Part shown: in pieces, positions 34,182 through 43,490 of the stretch | How the letters are laid out: each line of letters begins with the position of its first letter | Position numbering within the stretch: the first letter of the stretch is position 1 | Assembly: GCA_963677915.2 (NCBI GenBank) | Contig: CAXXGE010000027.1 | Coordinates: forward strand, 1 to 64,000 | Reading direction: 5' to 3' | Length of the DNA: 64,000 bases | From: G963677915 sp963677915 | GTDB taxonomy: Bacteria; Bacillota; Clostridia; Lachnospirales; Vallitaleaceae | Program-made: the position numbers and the translations under genes | The notes under the pieces: model-generated | Seen by the model: the letters and a program-made list of their open reading frames with translations, nothing else | Told to the model about the DNA's origin: nothing | Database searches by the model: none

Positions 34182-37100
34182 GAAAGCACTATCGTGGATA
34201 TTGACAGTTGCAATGGTGTTATCGTTGTTTACAGCATTACCGTTCACGGCACATGCCAGTGATTATCAGTGTCAGATTGTGGAAACTGCAACTTATTATG
34301 ATACCTTTAACCAAGCGCTATCTGAAGTTGCTGATGGAGAGACAATTAAGCTTCTGAAGGATGTTACCTATGAGGCAATGATTGGGGCATACACAAAGTC
34401 TTTTACATTAGATGTCAACGGATGGTCGCTGTCGGTCACTGCGGCGAACGCGACTTGCCTTTATGCTGGTAACGGATATGACCTTACCATCGCGGACAGT
34501 GTTGGCGGCGGATCGGTCGTTTTATCAGCCTCCGGCGGTTCCGGACTAGCCGGTATTTATGCAAATGGATACGGTAGTGAGATCAATATTGATGTTCCAG
34601 CATCCGTAAACGTTACCGGGGACAGCAGTTACGGGGTCTATGCTATTACCGGTGGAATCGTCACCCTAACCGGCGACATCACGGTAACAGGCACAAGCAG
34701 CTACGGCGCAGGTGCCTTTAGCGGTGTATACGGCAGCTTGATTACCATTGATGGTGAGATCGATGCCACTAATTATATTAACGCCAACGGCACTGTTTTT
34801 GCCGGACCTGAACAGTGCATAACGCCTACCACAAAGTCCGGATATCTTACGTTTATGGACACTGGAGACAGCGCGAATCCACAAAGTACCGTCTGGGTTA
34901 AAGAAACAAACTTTGTAGCGGAAGTTGAGGGTGTGCAGTATGAGACACTTGATGAAGCGATCGATGCGGCGGCAGTTGATGAGGATACCATCAAATTATT
35001 GACTGATATCGACTATACCGGAGAGTTACGCTTGATTGCTGACACGTGGATCAATACAAACGGATTTTCTCTTGATGTGGTCAACGACTCCGGTATTGCC
35101 TTGTATGCTTACGGACACGATCTTGATATTTCTGGCACGGGAAGTTTGAATGTTACAGGCACTACATTTGGTGTATTCATCCGTGAGGGAGCCTCGGTAG
35201 AAGTGACCAATGCTACTGCAACCGCTGAAGCCGGAAAAGCTGTTTACGCTTTAGACTCAAATTGCAGGGTAACCGTACTTGGAAATGCAACGGCTAACGG
35301 ACTGCAAGGAACAGCAGTCTATGTAGAGGGTTTTGGTTCCAGTTCTGCGACAATCTATGGAGATGTTTATGCTCAGGGAACGGGTGGAATTGGAGTCTGT
35401 GCCGCTTCTGAAAGCTCTGTCAAAGTAATGGGAAGGATTTACGCCACGAACTATCTGCAAGTAGGTGCTCTCATAAAAGAAGAAGGGGATTATACAGCCC
35501 TTGAAAACAACTATTATGTTTATACCGACGGCAGCGCTACAGTGCTAGCCAGGCAGGAGGTCTGCGCCCTGAACGGCACACCGTATCTTTTCCTTGAAGA
35601 CGCCCTAGCTGATGCTGAGAGCGGTGACACCATCACTCTTTTGGATGATATCCGTTATGTAAATGACATCGTTTTAACGGATACTGATCTCCACTTTGAT
35701 TTGGATTCCTATAAACTGGAGGTGGGTCGTACCGGAGCTGAGGGATCACTAAAAGTTGATGGCGGTACACTTACCATCGACGACACGAATGGCGGCGAGC
35801 TGAATATTGTAACCGGATATGTCGGCGTGAAGGCCATCAATGGCGGAACGGCAACTGTGTCTTCCATTCTTGACCCAACTACTAGCAACAGTCTCAATGG
35901 TTATGGAATCATCGGCGAAAACGGCGGTTCTGTTACAGTAACGGGAGATATTAAAGTATTGAGCTATATCGGAGAAGGACTGCATCTTTCCAGCGGCTCT
36001 TCTGCTCATGTACTGGGTGACATTTATAGCCTTAATGGGATTACTGTTCAAGGAGACGGCACTGTCGCTACAATTGAAGGCAATATATCTTCTTCAAGCG
36101 GAAACGGTGTCCAGATAGGCTCCTCTGGCACGGCGGTCATTCACGGAAATGTACAAAGTGAAACAAGAGGGATTGTCGGCGGTTCTGGTGGCGGCTCTGT
36201 CCATGTCATGGGTAATGTAACTGCAAACCGTTGGGAGGGCATTTATGCTTACAGTGATGCGGATATAGTAGTTGACGGAGATGTAATAAGTTCCTACGGT
36301 CCTTATGCTTGGGGCGAAGGTACAACCGTCCTTATAAAGAAAAACACAACTGCAACCGACACTGCCTATTGGGGTGCGTATGCCTTTAACGGCGCGCAGA
36401 TCACGGTGGATGGTACTATAACAGCTGCCGACCCGGCAAACTACGCTAAAGTCGGCGATGCCGTGATGACAGAAGACAGCTTTATGATAAACGGTAATGG
36501 TTATTATTTATATACGGATAGCACAAGTTTGGTAATGGTTAAAATAAATACCTGTCTATTGGATGGCTGTTCCACTTCGTTGGAAGACGGAGGCTTTACC
36601 CAATATAGTGTCATTGACGGCGAAACGTATTATCATGTAACAAATGCCGCGCAGCTGGCACATATAAATGATCATTTGGATCAAAATTACATTCAGATGA
36701 ATGACATCGACCTCACGGGAATAGATTGGACACCAATTGGTTCCAGATTCTATCCCGGCTTTGAATTGGGATTTGATGGAACTTATGATGGGAATGGTTA
36801 CCTGATTAATAATTTAACTATCGGCAGCAGCTCTACTCCAAAAAATGGTGGAGACCAAACACAAGCTGGTCTGTTTGGAGCAATTAAATACAATGCCATA
36901 CTTAAAAACATCCATGTCACAGTCGATATCCATACTGATGGTGTAACAAATGTCGGAGGTTTGGTTGGATACAGTGAAGCTGATGGAACCGTATCAAATT
37001 GTTCCGCCGATGGAAGCATATCAATAAAAGGGGAGGACACAAATGAAGTTGGTGGGCTAATCGGCTATGTCTCAAATACAAGCATCTCAGAATGCTCTTC

Positions 37101-39234
37101 AAACGTAACTATTACAGTAGAGGACTATGCCAATAAAGTAGGAGGCCTTATTGGTTCCCATGGAAGATATTCATATAATAAATTGGGAAACATTTCTAAT
37201 TCTATATTTACTGGTGCAGTCAATGGTGGCAACTCTTCCTATACAGGAGGCATAACAGGCACTAGCTATGGTAATGTGTTCATCATAAACTCAATTAATG
37301 CGGGAAGCGTCACAGCTGCACGTGGAAATGTCGGAGGAATTGCAGGCCAAATCCACAATAATATTGCCAACTGCTACAATGTTGGGTCAGTAAGCAATAG
37401 CGGGAATTCCTCTAACAAGGTTGGGGGGATAGTCGGTTTTATCGATAGCGGTTATGTTAAAAACTGCTATAACGCAGGCACTGTCAGCAATCCCGGTGGT
37501 GCAATCGCTGGAGCACTCGTAGCTGATTTGAGTTCCTATGACACAGCAGGAAATCTGTACTCGGATATAACTGTCAACCCGAGCATGGATCCTATAAACA
37601 TAATAAACGGGACCAGTTACTATCTTTATAACTTAACAACCGAAGAGATGAAGGGCGCAGCCCCATCACAAGTTCTTGAATATGGAGAAGGACTAAATGC
37701 CAGCGGAATAGTTTCCGCGCTAAACGGTTGGATTGACGAATTCGACTATTCCGAAGCCGATATTGTGTTTGCTCGATGGGACATGGATTCCTCTGTCAAC
37801 AGCGGATATCCATACCTTGTTGGTGTGCCAATGGAAAACAACGCAGAGCTGGATAGCCTTTCAATAACAGAAGGGACTCTTTCCCCTTCATTTAGTAAGG
37901 ATATAGATGTCTATGAAGCAAACGTGACCAACAGTACTGATGAATTAATTGTAACGGCTATAGCAAGAAGCGAGAATGCTTCAATATCAATAAACGGAGA
38001 AACAGTATCCACCAGCATCGTGCAACTTGCGGTGGGGAATAACACTATTGAAATTATTGTTACAGCCGAAAATGGAGTTACCACAAATAAATATATTGTT
38101 AATATCACTAGAGCTGCTGCAAGTTCAAGCGGCGGTGGTTCTTCCACTCCAACTGGTCAGCAGATAACTGTCAGCACACCTGGCGGTGGAACCGTTGTAG
38201 CGGGAACGTTGACTGAGTCTGGCAACACGGAACAGATCACTATAAGTGGGACACAGTTTAGAACGCTCGCCGATGCAAACCAGGGTGCTATGATTCCAGC
38301 TCCTTCAGCGACCGTTACCTTTGACGCTAAAGCAATAAATACGATCAACAGCGCATCTGCAACGGGTGATGTGGTTCTGACCATCGAAAAGCTTGATCCG
38401 TCAACACTGACACCGGAACAGCAGAAACGTATCGGCGACCGCACGGTTTATGACTTTACTCTCACAAAAGGTGGTCAGCAGATTTCCAGCTTTGACGGCG
38501 GGCATGCAACAATCTCTATTCCATATACTCTGGAGGCTGGAGAAAACCCACATCAGGTAGTCATCTATTATCTGACCAGTGATGGCACGCTGAAACCGGT
38601 AAGAGGGCACTATGACACCAACAGTAAATGCGTTGTCTTTGAAACAACACACTTCTCCACCTATGCTGTTGGGTATAATCCGGTATCCTTCAGCGATGTG
38701 GCTTCCAATGCCTGGTATAAGGATGCAGTCGACTTCATTGCGGCACGCGAGATCACCTCAGGAACCGGGGACGGAACATTCAGCCCTGAGGCCAAACTGA
38801 CCAGAGGACAGTTCATTGTATTGCTAATGAACGCTTACGGAATCAGCTCGGATGCCGCCGAGGAAGGAACTACTAACTTTGTGGATGCAGGCAACACCTA
38901 CTATACAAATTATCTCTTGGCGGCAAAATCGCTTGGGATAGTAAACGGCGTAGGAAACAATATGTTCGCGCCAGAACAGGCAATCACCCGACAGGAAATG
39001 TTTGTGATGCTCTATAATGCCCTTGAAGTTATCGAGCAATTACCTCAGACATCGGGTGCCAAACAAATATCGGATTTCGGCGATGCGAACCAAGTGGCAA
39101 CCTGGGCGCAGGAAGCGATGAGCGTGCTTATTGAAGGCGGTGTCATTTCCGGCAGCAACGGTATGTTAAACCCAGACGCATCGACTACACGTGCAGAAAT
39201 GGCACAAATGCTATACAACTTATTGTCTAAATAA
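34174..39234 (+). CDS. Giant surface protein: beta-helix modules, GLUG repeats, cadherin-like domain, three SLH domains
   Basis: A 1,686-residue secreted protein. A signal peptide (RKKALSWILTVAMVLSLF to AHA, cut near 30) is followed by three ~200-residue beta-helix modules, each opening with a motif like YETLDEAIDAA..DTIKLLTDIDY (around residues 41, 254 and 468). GLUG-type repeats (VGGLVGYSE, VGGLIGYVS, VGGIVGFID) fill about 920-1110. A cadherin-like beta-sandwich (LDSLSITEGTLSPSF to NKYIVNITR) lies near 1228-1314, and three SLH domains (ISSF...FSDVASNAWYKDAV on) occupy about 1503-1686, for anchoring to cell-wall polysaccharide. The frame is intact over 5 kb. The start at 34174 follows GGAGGTAAAGATT. 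Adhesion or S-layer role inferred. Confidence 0.9.
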   Translation: MRKKALSWILTVAMVLSLFTALPFTAHASDYQCQIVETATYYDTFNQALSEVADGETIKLLKDVTYEAMIGAYTKSFTLDVNGWSLSVTAANATCLYAGNGYDLTIADSVGGGSVVLSASGGSGLAGIYANGYGSEINIDVPASVNVTGDSSYGVYAITGGIVTLTGDITVTGTSSYGAGAFSGVYGSLITIDGEIDATNYINANGTVFAGPEQCITPTTKSGYLTFMDTGDSANPQSTVWVKETNFVAEVEGVQYETLDEAIDAAAVDEDTIKLLTDIDYTGELRLIADTWINTNGFSLDVVNDSGIALYAYGHDLDISGTGSLNVTGTTFGVFIREGASVEVTNATATAEAGKAVYALDSNCRVTVLGNATANGLQGTAVYVEGFGSSSATIYGDVYAQGTGGIGVCAASESSVKVMGRIYATNYLQVGALIKEEGDYTALENNYYVYTDGSATVLARQEVCALNGTPYLFLEDALADAESGDTITLLDDIRYVNDIVLTDTDLHFDLDSYKLEVGRTGAEGSLKVDGGTLTIDDTNGGELNIVTGYVGVKAINGGTATVSSILDPTTSNSLNGYGIIGENGGSVTVTGDIKVLSYIGEGLHLSSGSSAHVLGDIYSLNGITVQGDGTVATIEGNISSSSGNGVQIGSSGTAVIHGNVQSETRGIVGGSGGGSVHVMGNVTANRWEGIYAYSDADIVVDGDVISSYGPYAWGEGTTVLIKKNTTATDTAYWGAYAFNGAQITVDGTITAADPANYAKVGDAVMTEDSFMINGNGYYLYTDSTSLVMVKINTCLLDGCSTSLEDGGFTQYSVIDGETYYHVTNAAQLAHINDHLDQNYIQMNDIDLTGIDWTPIGSRFYPGFELGFDGTYDGNGYLINNLTIGSSSTPKNGGDQTQAGLFGAIKYNAILKNIHVTVDIHTDGVTNVGGLVGYSEADGTVSNCSADGSISIKGEDTNEVGGLIGYVSNTSISECSSNVTITVEDYANKVGGLIGSHGRYSYNKLGNISNSIFTGAVNGGNSSYTGGITGTSYGNVFIINSINAGSVTAARGNVGGIAGQIHNNIANCYNVGSVSNSGNSSNKVGGIVGFIDSGYVKNCYNAGTVSNPGGAIAGALVADLSSYDTAGNLYSDITVNPSMDPINIINGTSYYLYNLTTEEMKGAAPSQVLEYGEGLNASGIVSALNGWIDEFDYSEADIVFARWDMDSSVNSGYPYLVGVPMENNAELDSLSITEGTLSPSFSKDIDVYEANVTNSTDELIVTAIARSENASISINGETVSTSIVQLAVGNNTIEIIVTAENGVTTNKYIVNITRAAASSSGGGSSTPTGQQITVSTPGGGTVVAGTLTESGNTEQITISGTQFRTLADANQGAMIPAPSATVTFDAKAINTINSASATGDVVLTIEKLDPSTLTPEQQKRIGDRTVYDFTLTKGGQQISSFDGGHATISIPYTLEAGENPHQVVIYYLTSDGTLKPVRGHYDTNSKCVVFETTHFSTYAVGYNPVSFSDVASNAWYKDAVDFIAAREITSGTGDGTFSPEAKLTRGQFIVLLMNAYGISSDAAEEGTTNFVDAGNTYYTNYLLAAKSLGIVNGVGNNMFAPEQAITRQEMFVMLYNALEVIEQLPQTSGAKQISDFGDANQVATWAQEAMSVLIEGGVISGSNGMLNPDASTTRAEMAQMLYNLLSK

Positions 39235-39250
39235 TAAACTGTATATTTAA

Positions 39251-39303
39251 AAGAGACCGACCTGTTCAAGTTCTAGCACTTGAACAGGTCGGTCTCTTTT
39301 TTC
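39251..39303 (+). terminator. Strong rho-independent terminator after the SLH gene
   Basis: A perfect 20-bp stem (AAGAGACCGACCTGTTCAAG with its complement at 39279-39298), 8-nt loop and T-tract. It faces the convergent thiN gene and could block read-through from both sides. Confidence 0.92.
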
Positions 39304-39391
39304 GTCCCCGCTTGAAGAGAGTCGGTCGAAATTTACTTGTTTTCGTAAATCCCTAAGGTGAACTCCCTTTACGGAGGGCCTTATTTTATTA

Positions 39392-40027
39392 TCAGTCTTT
39401 AGACTGCACGATACACAGGACACCTTTGTCAAAAAACACATGACCGATCTCTGATTCAAGCTCATTGCTTATGCCGTAGCTGTCCGTCCGTGATAGATCC
39501 TGCCTATCAAGAGGGTACTTGAAACCTTTGGCCGTGACGCCGGTCACTTTGTCTGAAAGGGGCAGCAAGGAGACATATTTGTAGTCCCCTTTTTCAATCA
39601 CCGCACCATTCGAGGTCACAAAAATCCTGTTGTTCGGATCGATGAACACGATATGGATGTCCTTCAGGTATTTCTCAGCAATCAGTATCGACCCCATTGT
39701 ATGGTCCATCCGGCTGCCGTTCCATCCAAATATATAGAGCCTTTTCACGCCATCTTCAATCGCTTTTTCTATAGCCAGATGGGTATCGGTCATGTCCTTT
39801 TCAGCTGGATATGTCAGCACAGGCACGCCCATGCCTTTGAATTTTTCTAAGGTTTCAGGCCTGCACGAATCAAAGTCGCCCAGGATCCAGTTCGGCACTA
39901 CATTCGCTTCATCAAGCGCCTCCAGCCCCTTGTCGACGCCGTAGACAATGTTGGCGCCCAATAGTATCAGACGCCGCTTCAGATATGTCACATCCACATT
40001 GCCTCCGGATACTATGACGCCGATCAT
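39392..40027 (-). CDS. thiN: Thiamine pyrophosphokinase
   Basis: A 211-residue enzyme making thiamine diphosphate from thiamine and ATP. VDKGLEALDEANVVPNWILG then GDFDS is the metal-binding region; YPAEKDMTDTHLAIEKAI and GWNGSRMDHTMGSI are the substrate-binding motifs. The start at 40027 overlaps the rpe stop (TGATG). It is the last gene of the rsgA-rpe-thiN run. In Bacillus subtilis spoVM and rpmB follow; no spoVM-like frame was found here. Confidence 0.95.
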   Translation of the reverse strand: MIGVIVSGGNVDVTYLKRRLILLGANIVYGVDKGLEALDEANVVPNWILGDFDSCRPETLEKFKGMGVPVLTYPAEKDMTDTHLAIEKAIEDGVKRLYIFGWNGSRMDHTMGSILIAEKYLKDIHIVFIDPNNRIFVTSNGAVIEKGDYKYVSLLPLSDKVTGVTAKGFKYPLDRQDLSRTDSYGISNELESEIGHVFFDKGVLCIVQSKD

Positions 40028-40691
40028 CAGCCCATCATCTCTTTCATCTTTTGCTTGTACGCCTTCACCTCGGCTGCAACATCTTCTTTCCGAAAATTGC
40101 AGATCCGGCCACAAACACATTGGCCCCTGCCTCTGCCACTTCTTCGATATTGCCGAGTGATATGCCGCCGTCGACTTGGATGTCGCATCGATAGCCATGT
40201 TTGTCTATCAACGTCTTGAGCTGCCTTATCTTCTCGATCGAACCGGGGATAAAGCTTTGTCCGCCGAATCCGGGATTGACCGTCATCAGGAGGACCATAT
40301 CCAGCTCGTGAAGCACATGTTTCAGCACACTGAGTGGTGTGGCAGGATTAAGCGATACGCCCACTTTCGCGCCACTTTCCTTTATCTGCATGATCAGAGC
40401 GTGCAGATGCCTGGTTGCCTCAACGTGAACAGTAATGATATCTGCGCCAGCCTTAACGAACTGTTCCACATACCTTTCAGGCTGCTCAATCATCAAGTGC
40501 ACATCGAAAGTCTTGTCCGACACGTTTCTGATACATTGAATGACAGGCGGTCCCAACGTAATATTGGGCACATACATGCCATCCATGACATCAATATGAA
40601 TATAATCGCATCCTGCATCCGATATGGTTTTTACCTCTTCTCCCAGGCGCGCGAAGTCAGCCGACAGAATTGACGGTGCTAATTTGTACAT
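40027..40691 (-). CDS. rpe: Ribulose-phosphate 3-epimerase, one frameshift near the 3' end
   Basis: About 221 residues. It interconverts ribulose-5-phosphate and xylulose-5-phosphate. KLAPSILSADFARLGEEV, YIHIDVMDGMYVPNITLGP, HLMIEQPERYV, MTVNPGFGGQSFIP and VDGGI are all present. As read, the frame stops early at 40065 after GKKMLQPR; one added G in the GGAAAG run (about 40087-40093) restores KEDVAAEVKAYKQKMKEMM and a stop that overlaps thiN. The start ATG 40691 follows GGAGATGGTAGAG and lies 2 bp after the rsgA stop. Confidence 0.95.
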
Positions 40692-40693
40692 CT

Positions 40694-41572
40694 CTACCAT
40701 CTCCTTTTCTCTTTTATCTCTTCAAACAACAGTTTATAGCTGGCATATCTGGATTGATGGATACGCCCGTCCTTTACAGCATCTTTAACACCGCAAACAG
40801 GCTCGTCAACATGGTTGCACCCCTTGAACCTGCAGCTGTCTTCATACTGCTCAAACTCAATAAAATACTGCTTCAGCTCTTCTTTTTCCATCTCTTCTAT
40901 GGACAAAGATGAAAAGCCTGGTGTGTCGACAACGTAGCTGTCCTCGTGAAAACCAATCAGTTCAGCATGCCGTGTTGTATGGCGTCCCCTGCCGATTTTC
41001 TCGCTCACATCGCCCGTTTCGAATTCGATGACATCCTGGATGATATTTAGGAGGGATGATTTCCCTACACCGGACGGACCGGCAAACACAGTCGTCTTGC
41101 CGTACAGGGCTTGTTTCAAGCCTTCAATGCCATGTCCTTTGACAGAGCTTGTCGTATAGACCGGGTAGCCTGTTTTTTCGTAAATGGCTATGATCTCTTC
41201 CACTTTGTCCGGAGGCATAATGTCCGTCTTGTTGAAACAGATGATTGCATCTATTTCCTGCCGCTCCACCATGACCAGAAACCTGTCAAGGAGGTTGAAA
41301 TTCGGTTCAGGCTGGGACACCGAAAAAACGATGACAGCCTGGTCTATATTTGCTACCGTCGGCCTTACCAATTCGTTCCGGCGTTCCAGAATGACCGAGA
41401 TATTCGCCAGCTTGTTTTCCTCATCCAGTATATCCAGCTCCACGTCATCGCCGATCAGAGGCTTGATGTCCATTTTTCTGAAGATGCCTCTGGCCTTGCA
41501 TTCGTAAACACCTCTGTTATCACAGTGGACATAATAGAATCCTCCGATACCCTTGATGATTTTTCCTGTCAT
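40694..41572 (-). CDS. rsgA: Ribosome small-subunit-dependent GTPase A
   Basis: A 292-residue circularly permuted GTPase for late 30S maturation. The G4 motif (CFNKTDI) precedes the P-loop GPSGVGKSSLLN, then VDTPGFSSL (G3), the expected permuted order. An N-terminal OB domain (about 1-65) and a C-terminal zinc site (CRFKGCNHVDEPVCGV) complete it. The start at 41572 follows GAGGAGTAAGGAC; the prkC stop lies 4 bp upstream. Confidence 0.97.
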   Translation of the reverse strand: MTGKIIKGIGGFYYVHCDNRGVYECKARGIFRKMDIKPLIGDDVELDILDEENKLANISVILERRNELVRPTVANIDQAVIVFSVSQPEPNFNLLDRFLVMVERQEIDAIICFNKTDIMPPDKVEEIIAIYEKTGYPVYTTSSVKGHGIEGLKQALYGKTTVFAGPSGVGKSSLLNIIQDVIEFETGDVSEKIGRGRHTTRHAELIGFHEDSYVVDTPGFSSLSIEEMEKEELKQYFIEFEQYEDSCRFKGCNHVDEPVCGVKDAVKDGRIHQSRYASYKLLFEEIKEKRRW

Positions 41573-41576
41573 GTCC

Positions 41577-43490
41577 TTACTCCTCTGCCGTGAAATAGAT
41601 TGCATTGACAAATTCCCTCACGTCATCGACATAAACTTCCACTTCTCCGGATCCTGTTTCTGTAAAGGAGAATACCATCGGAAACTCTTCTCTTGCAACC
41701 GTCTGGTTGAATACGACTTTCGTATCCCCGTTTATTCTTAAGACGACTTTCAGGACGCCGCTGCTTTTGACACCCAGCACATCATCATAAACCATCATCT
41801 CTTTGGTGACAGGTTTTATTTCCTGACCCAAGCTGACAGTCAGGTCGATCTCATAGCCTTCCCTGACCTCTTCACCCGGCAGTACTGTCATGAAGATCAC
41901 GTTGCCCTCCTCAACCGTCTCGTGATAGGATTCTGAAATATTCTCTCCCACCGTAAGCCCTGCAGCTTCCAGTGCGGCAACAGCTTCCTCGAGGGGCATG
42001 TTCCTGACGTCAGGCACGGTGACCAGCACCATTTCTTCTCCCAGACTGATGGTTATCGTGACCTCTGTCCCTTCTTCAACCAGGTCGCCTGCCTCGGGAT
42101 TCTGTCCTATGACTAGGCCGATCGGTACCGTACTGCTGAATATTTTCTCCTGGACGGCGGTCAGCTTGGCATCCTGCAGGAGTCCCAAAGCGACGGTAAA
42201 GCTCTTGCCCGTCAGCATCGGGACCTGGATTTCAGGGGCACCCTTGCTCAATGTCAGTTGTACGACTGTTTTCTTGTCGATATTGCTTCCCGCAGCAGGC
42301 TCTTGAGCCATGACACGGTTTTCAGCGATGTTTTCATCATACTCGGAAGCAGTCACTTCAAAAAGTATACCCTGCTCATCAAGGAATGCTTCCGCCTCCT
42401 CCATCGTCATGTTCAGTACCGATGGCAATTCGACAGGTCTGTTCAATATAGTTCCGCCAAACTGCTTGTATACGAACAGCGAAATAAGCGTTACAAGTAG
42501 GACTGCCGTGAACACACCCATGATGACGACGAACCTGGAAAGAATCGGTTTCTCGTCTTCCAGCAGTTCATCCTCGCTCCAAATCTGCCTCATCTGCCTG
42601 CCGTCCATGATGATTGTCTGACTTTCATCCTCGAACTCCTGGGGCATGGATACGAAATCGTTTTCCGCTTTGGCATAGGCCTTCCTGAAGTCAACCAACA
42701 GTGCTGCTGCGGAAGCGTATCTCATATCAGGCTTTTTCTGGGTCGTTTTCATGATGATCTGCTCCAGATTGTGGTCCATCTCGCCTATGAAAGAACTGGG
42801 TGCAGGCATCTCCTCATTGATCTGTTTCAGTGCTATGGCGACTTCTGTATCGCCGTTAAAAGGCACTTTGCCTGTTGTCATTTCAAAAAGCGTGATACCA
42901 AGGGAATAGATATCGCTTCGTACATCGGTAATACCGCCTTTAGCCTGTTCGGGCGGTATGTAATGGACAGAACCAGACGCCACATCCTGAACCTGGATTG
43001 TCGTGCCCCTGGCTACCATAGCAATGCCAAAATCTGCGACTTTCACCTTGCCATCGTAGGTCATCATAATATTCTGCGGTTTTATGTCCCTGTGGATGAT
43101 GTGGTTTGAATGGGCGTGCTCCAGGGCCGACGCTACTTCCATTCCGATACGGATGACCTCTTCAGCCGGCAGTGGCCCTTTGTCTTTGATGTACTCCTTC
43201 AATGTCACACCGTCCAGCAATTCCATAACGAAATAATACTTGCTTCCGTCATTCCCAACATCATAAATATTGACGATATTGGCATGGGACAGGCTTGCAG
43301 CCGACTGGGCTTCAACTTTGAATTTCTTGACGAATTCTTCGTCATGGGCGAATTCATCTCTCAGAACCTTTATCGCCACAAATCGTTCAAGTTTCGTACA
43401 CCTTGCTTTATAGACGATAGACATGCCGCCGGAACCGACTTCTTCAATTATTTCATATCGATCACTGATTATAGTACCAGGCTGCAGCAT
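41577..43490 (-). CDS. prkC: Serine/threonine protein kinase with PASTA repeats
   Basis: A 637-residue Hanks-type kinase that senses cell-wall fragments in related bacteria. The glycine loop is GSGGMSIVY (19-27), the ATP lysine is K41 (VAIKVL), the catalytic loop HRDIKPQNIM and the DFG motif DFGIAM follow. One transmembrane helix (FVVIMGVFTAVLLVTLISLF, about 333-355) is followed by three extracellular PASTA domains (about 360-560) and an extra ~75-residue beta-rich end. The start ATG overlaps the prpC stop (TGATG), so kinase and phosphatase are coupled. Confidence 0.96.
   Translation of the reverse strand: MLQPGTIISDRYEIIEEVGSGGMSIVYKARCTKLERFVAIKVLRDEFAHDEEFVKKFKVEAQSAASLSHANIVNIYDVGNDGSKYYFVMELLDGVTLKEYIKDKGPLPAEEVIRIGMEVASALEHAHSNHIIHRDIKPQNIMMTYDGKVKVADFGIAMVARGTTIQVQDVASGSVHYIPPEQAKGGITDVRSDIYSLGITLFEMTTGKVPFNGDTEVAIALKQINEEMPAPSSFIGEMDHNLEQIIMKTTQKKPDMRYASAAALLVDFRKAYAKAENDFVSMPQEFEDESQTIIMDGRQMRQIWSEDELLEDEKPILSRFVVIMGVFTAVLLVTLISLFVYKQFGGTILNRPVELPSVLNMTMEEAEAFLDEQGILFEVTASEYDENIAENRVMAQEPAAGSNIDKKTVVQLTLSKGAPEIQVPMLTGKSFTVALGLLQDAKLTAVQEKIFSSTVPIGLVIGQNPEAGDLVEEGTEVTITISLGEEMVLVTVPDVRNMPLEEAVAALEAAGLTVGENISESYHETVEEGNVIFMTVLPGEEVREGYEIDLTVSLGQEIKPVTKEMMVYDDVLGVKSSGVLKVVLRINGDTKVVFNQTVAREEFPMVFSFTETGSGEVEVYVDDVREFVNAIYFTAEE

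Noticed and set aside
39304..39391. spoVM gene between thiN and the neighbouring locus
   Set aside because: No short frame resembling SpoVM with a ribosome-binding site is present here or near rpmB.
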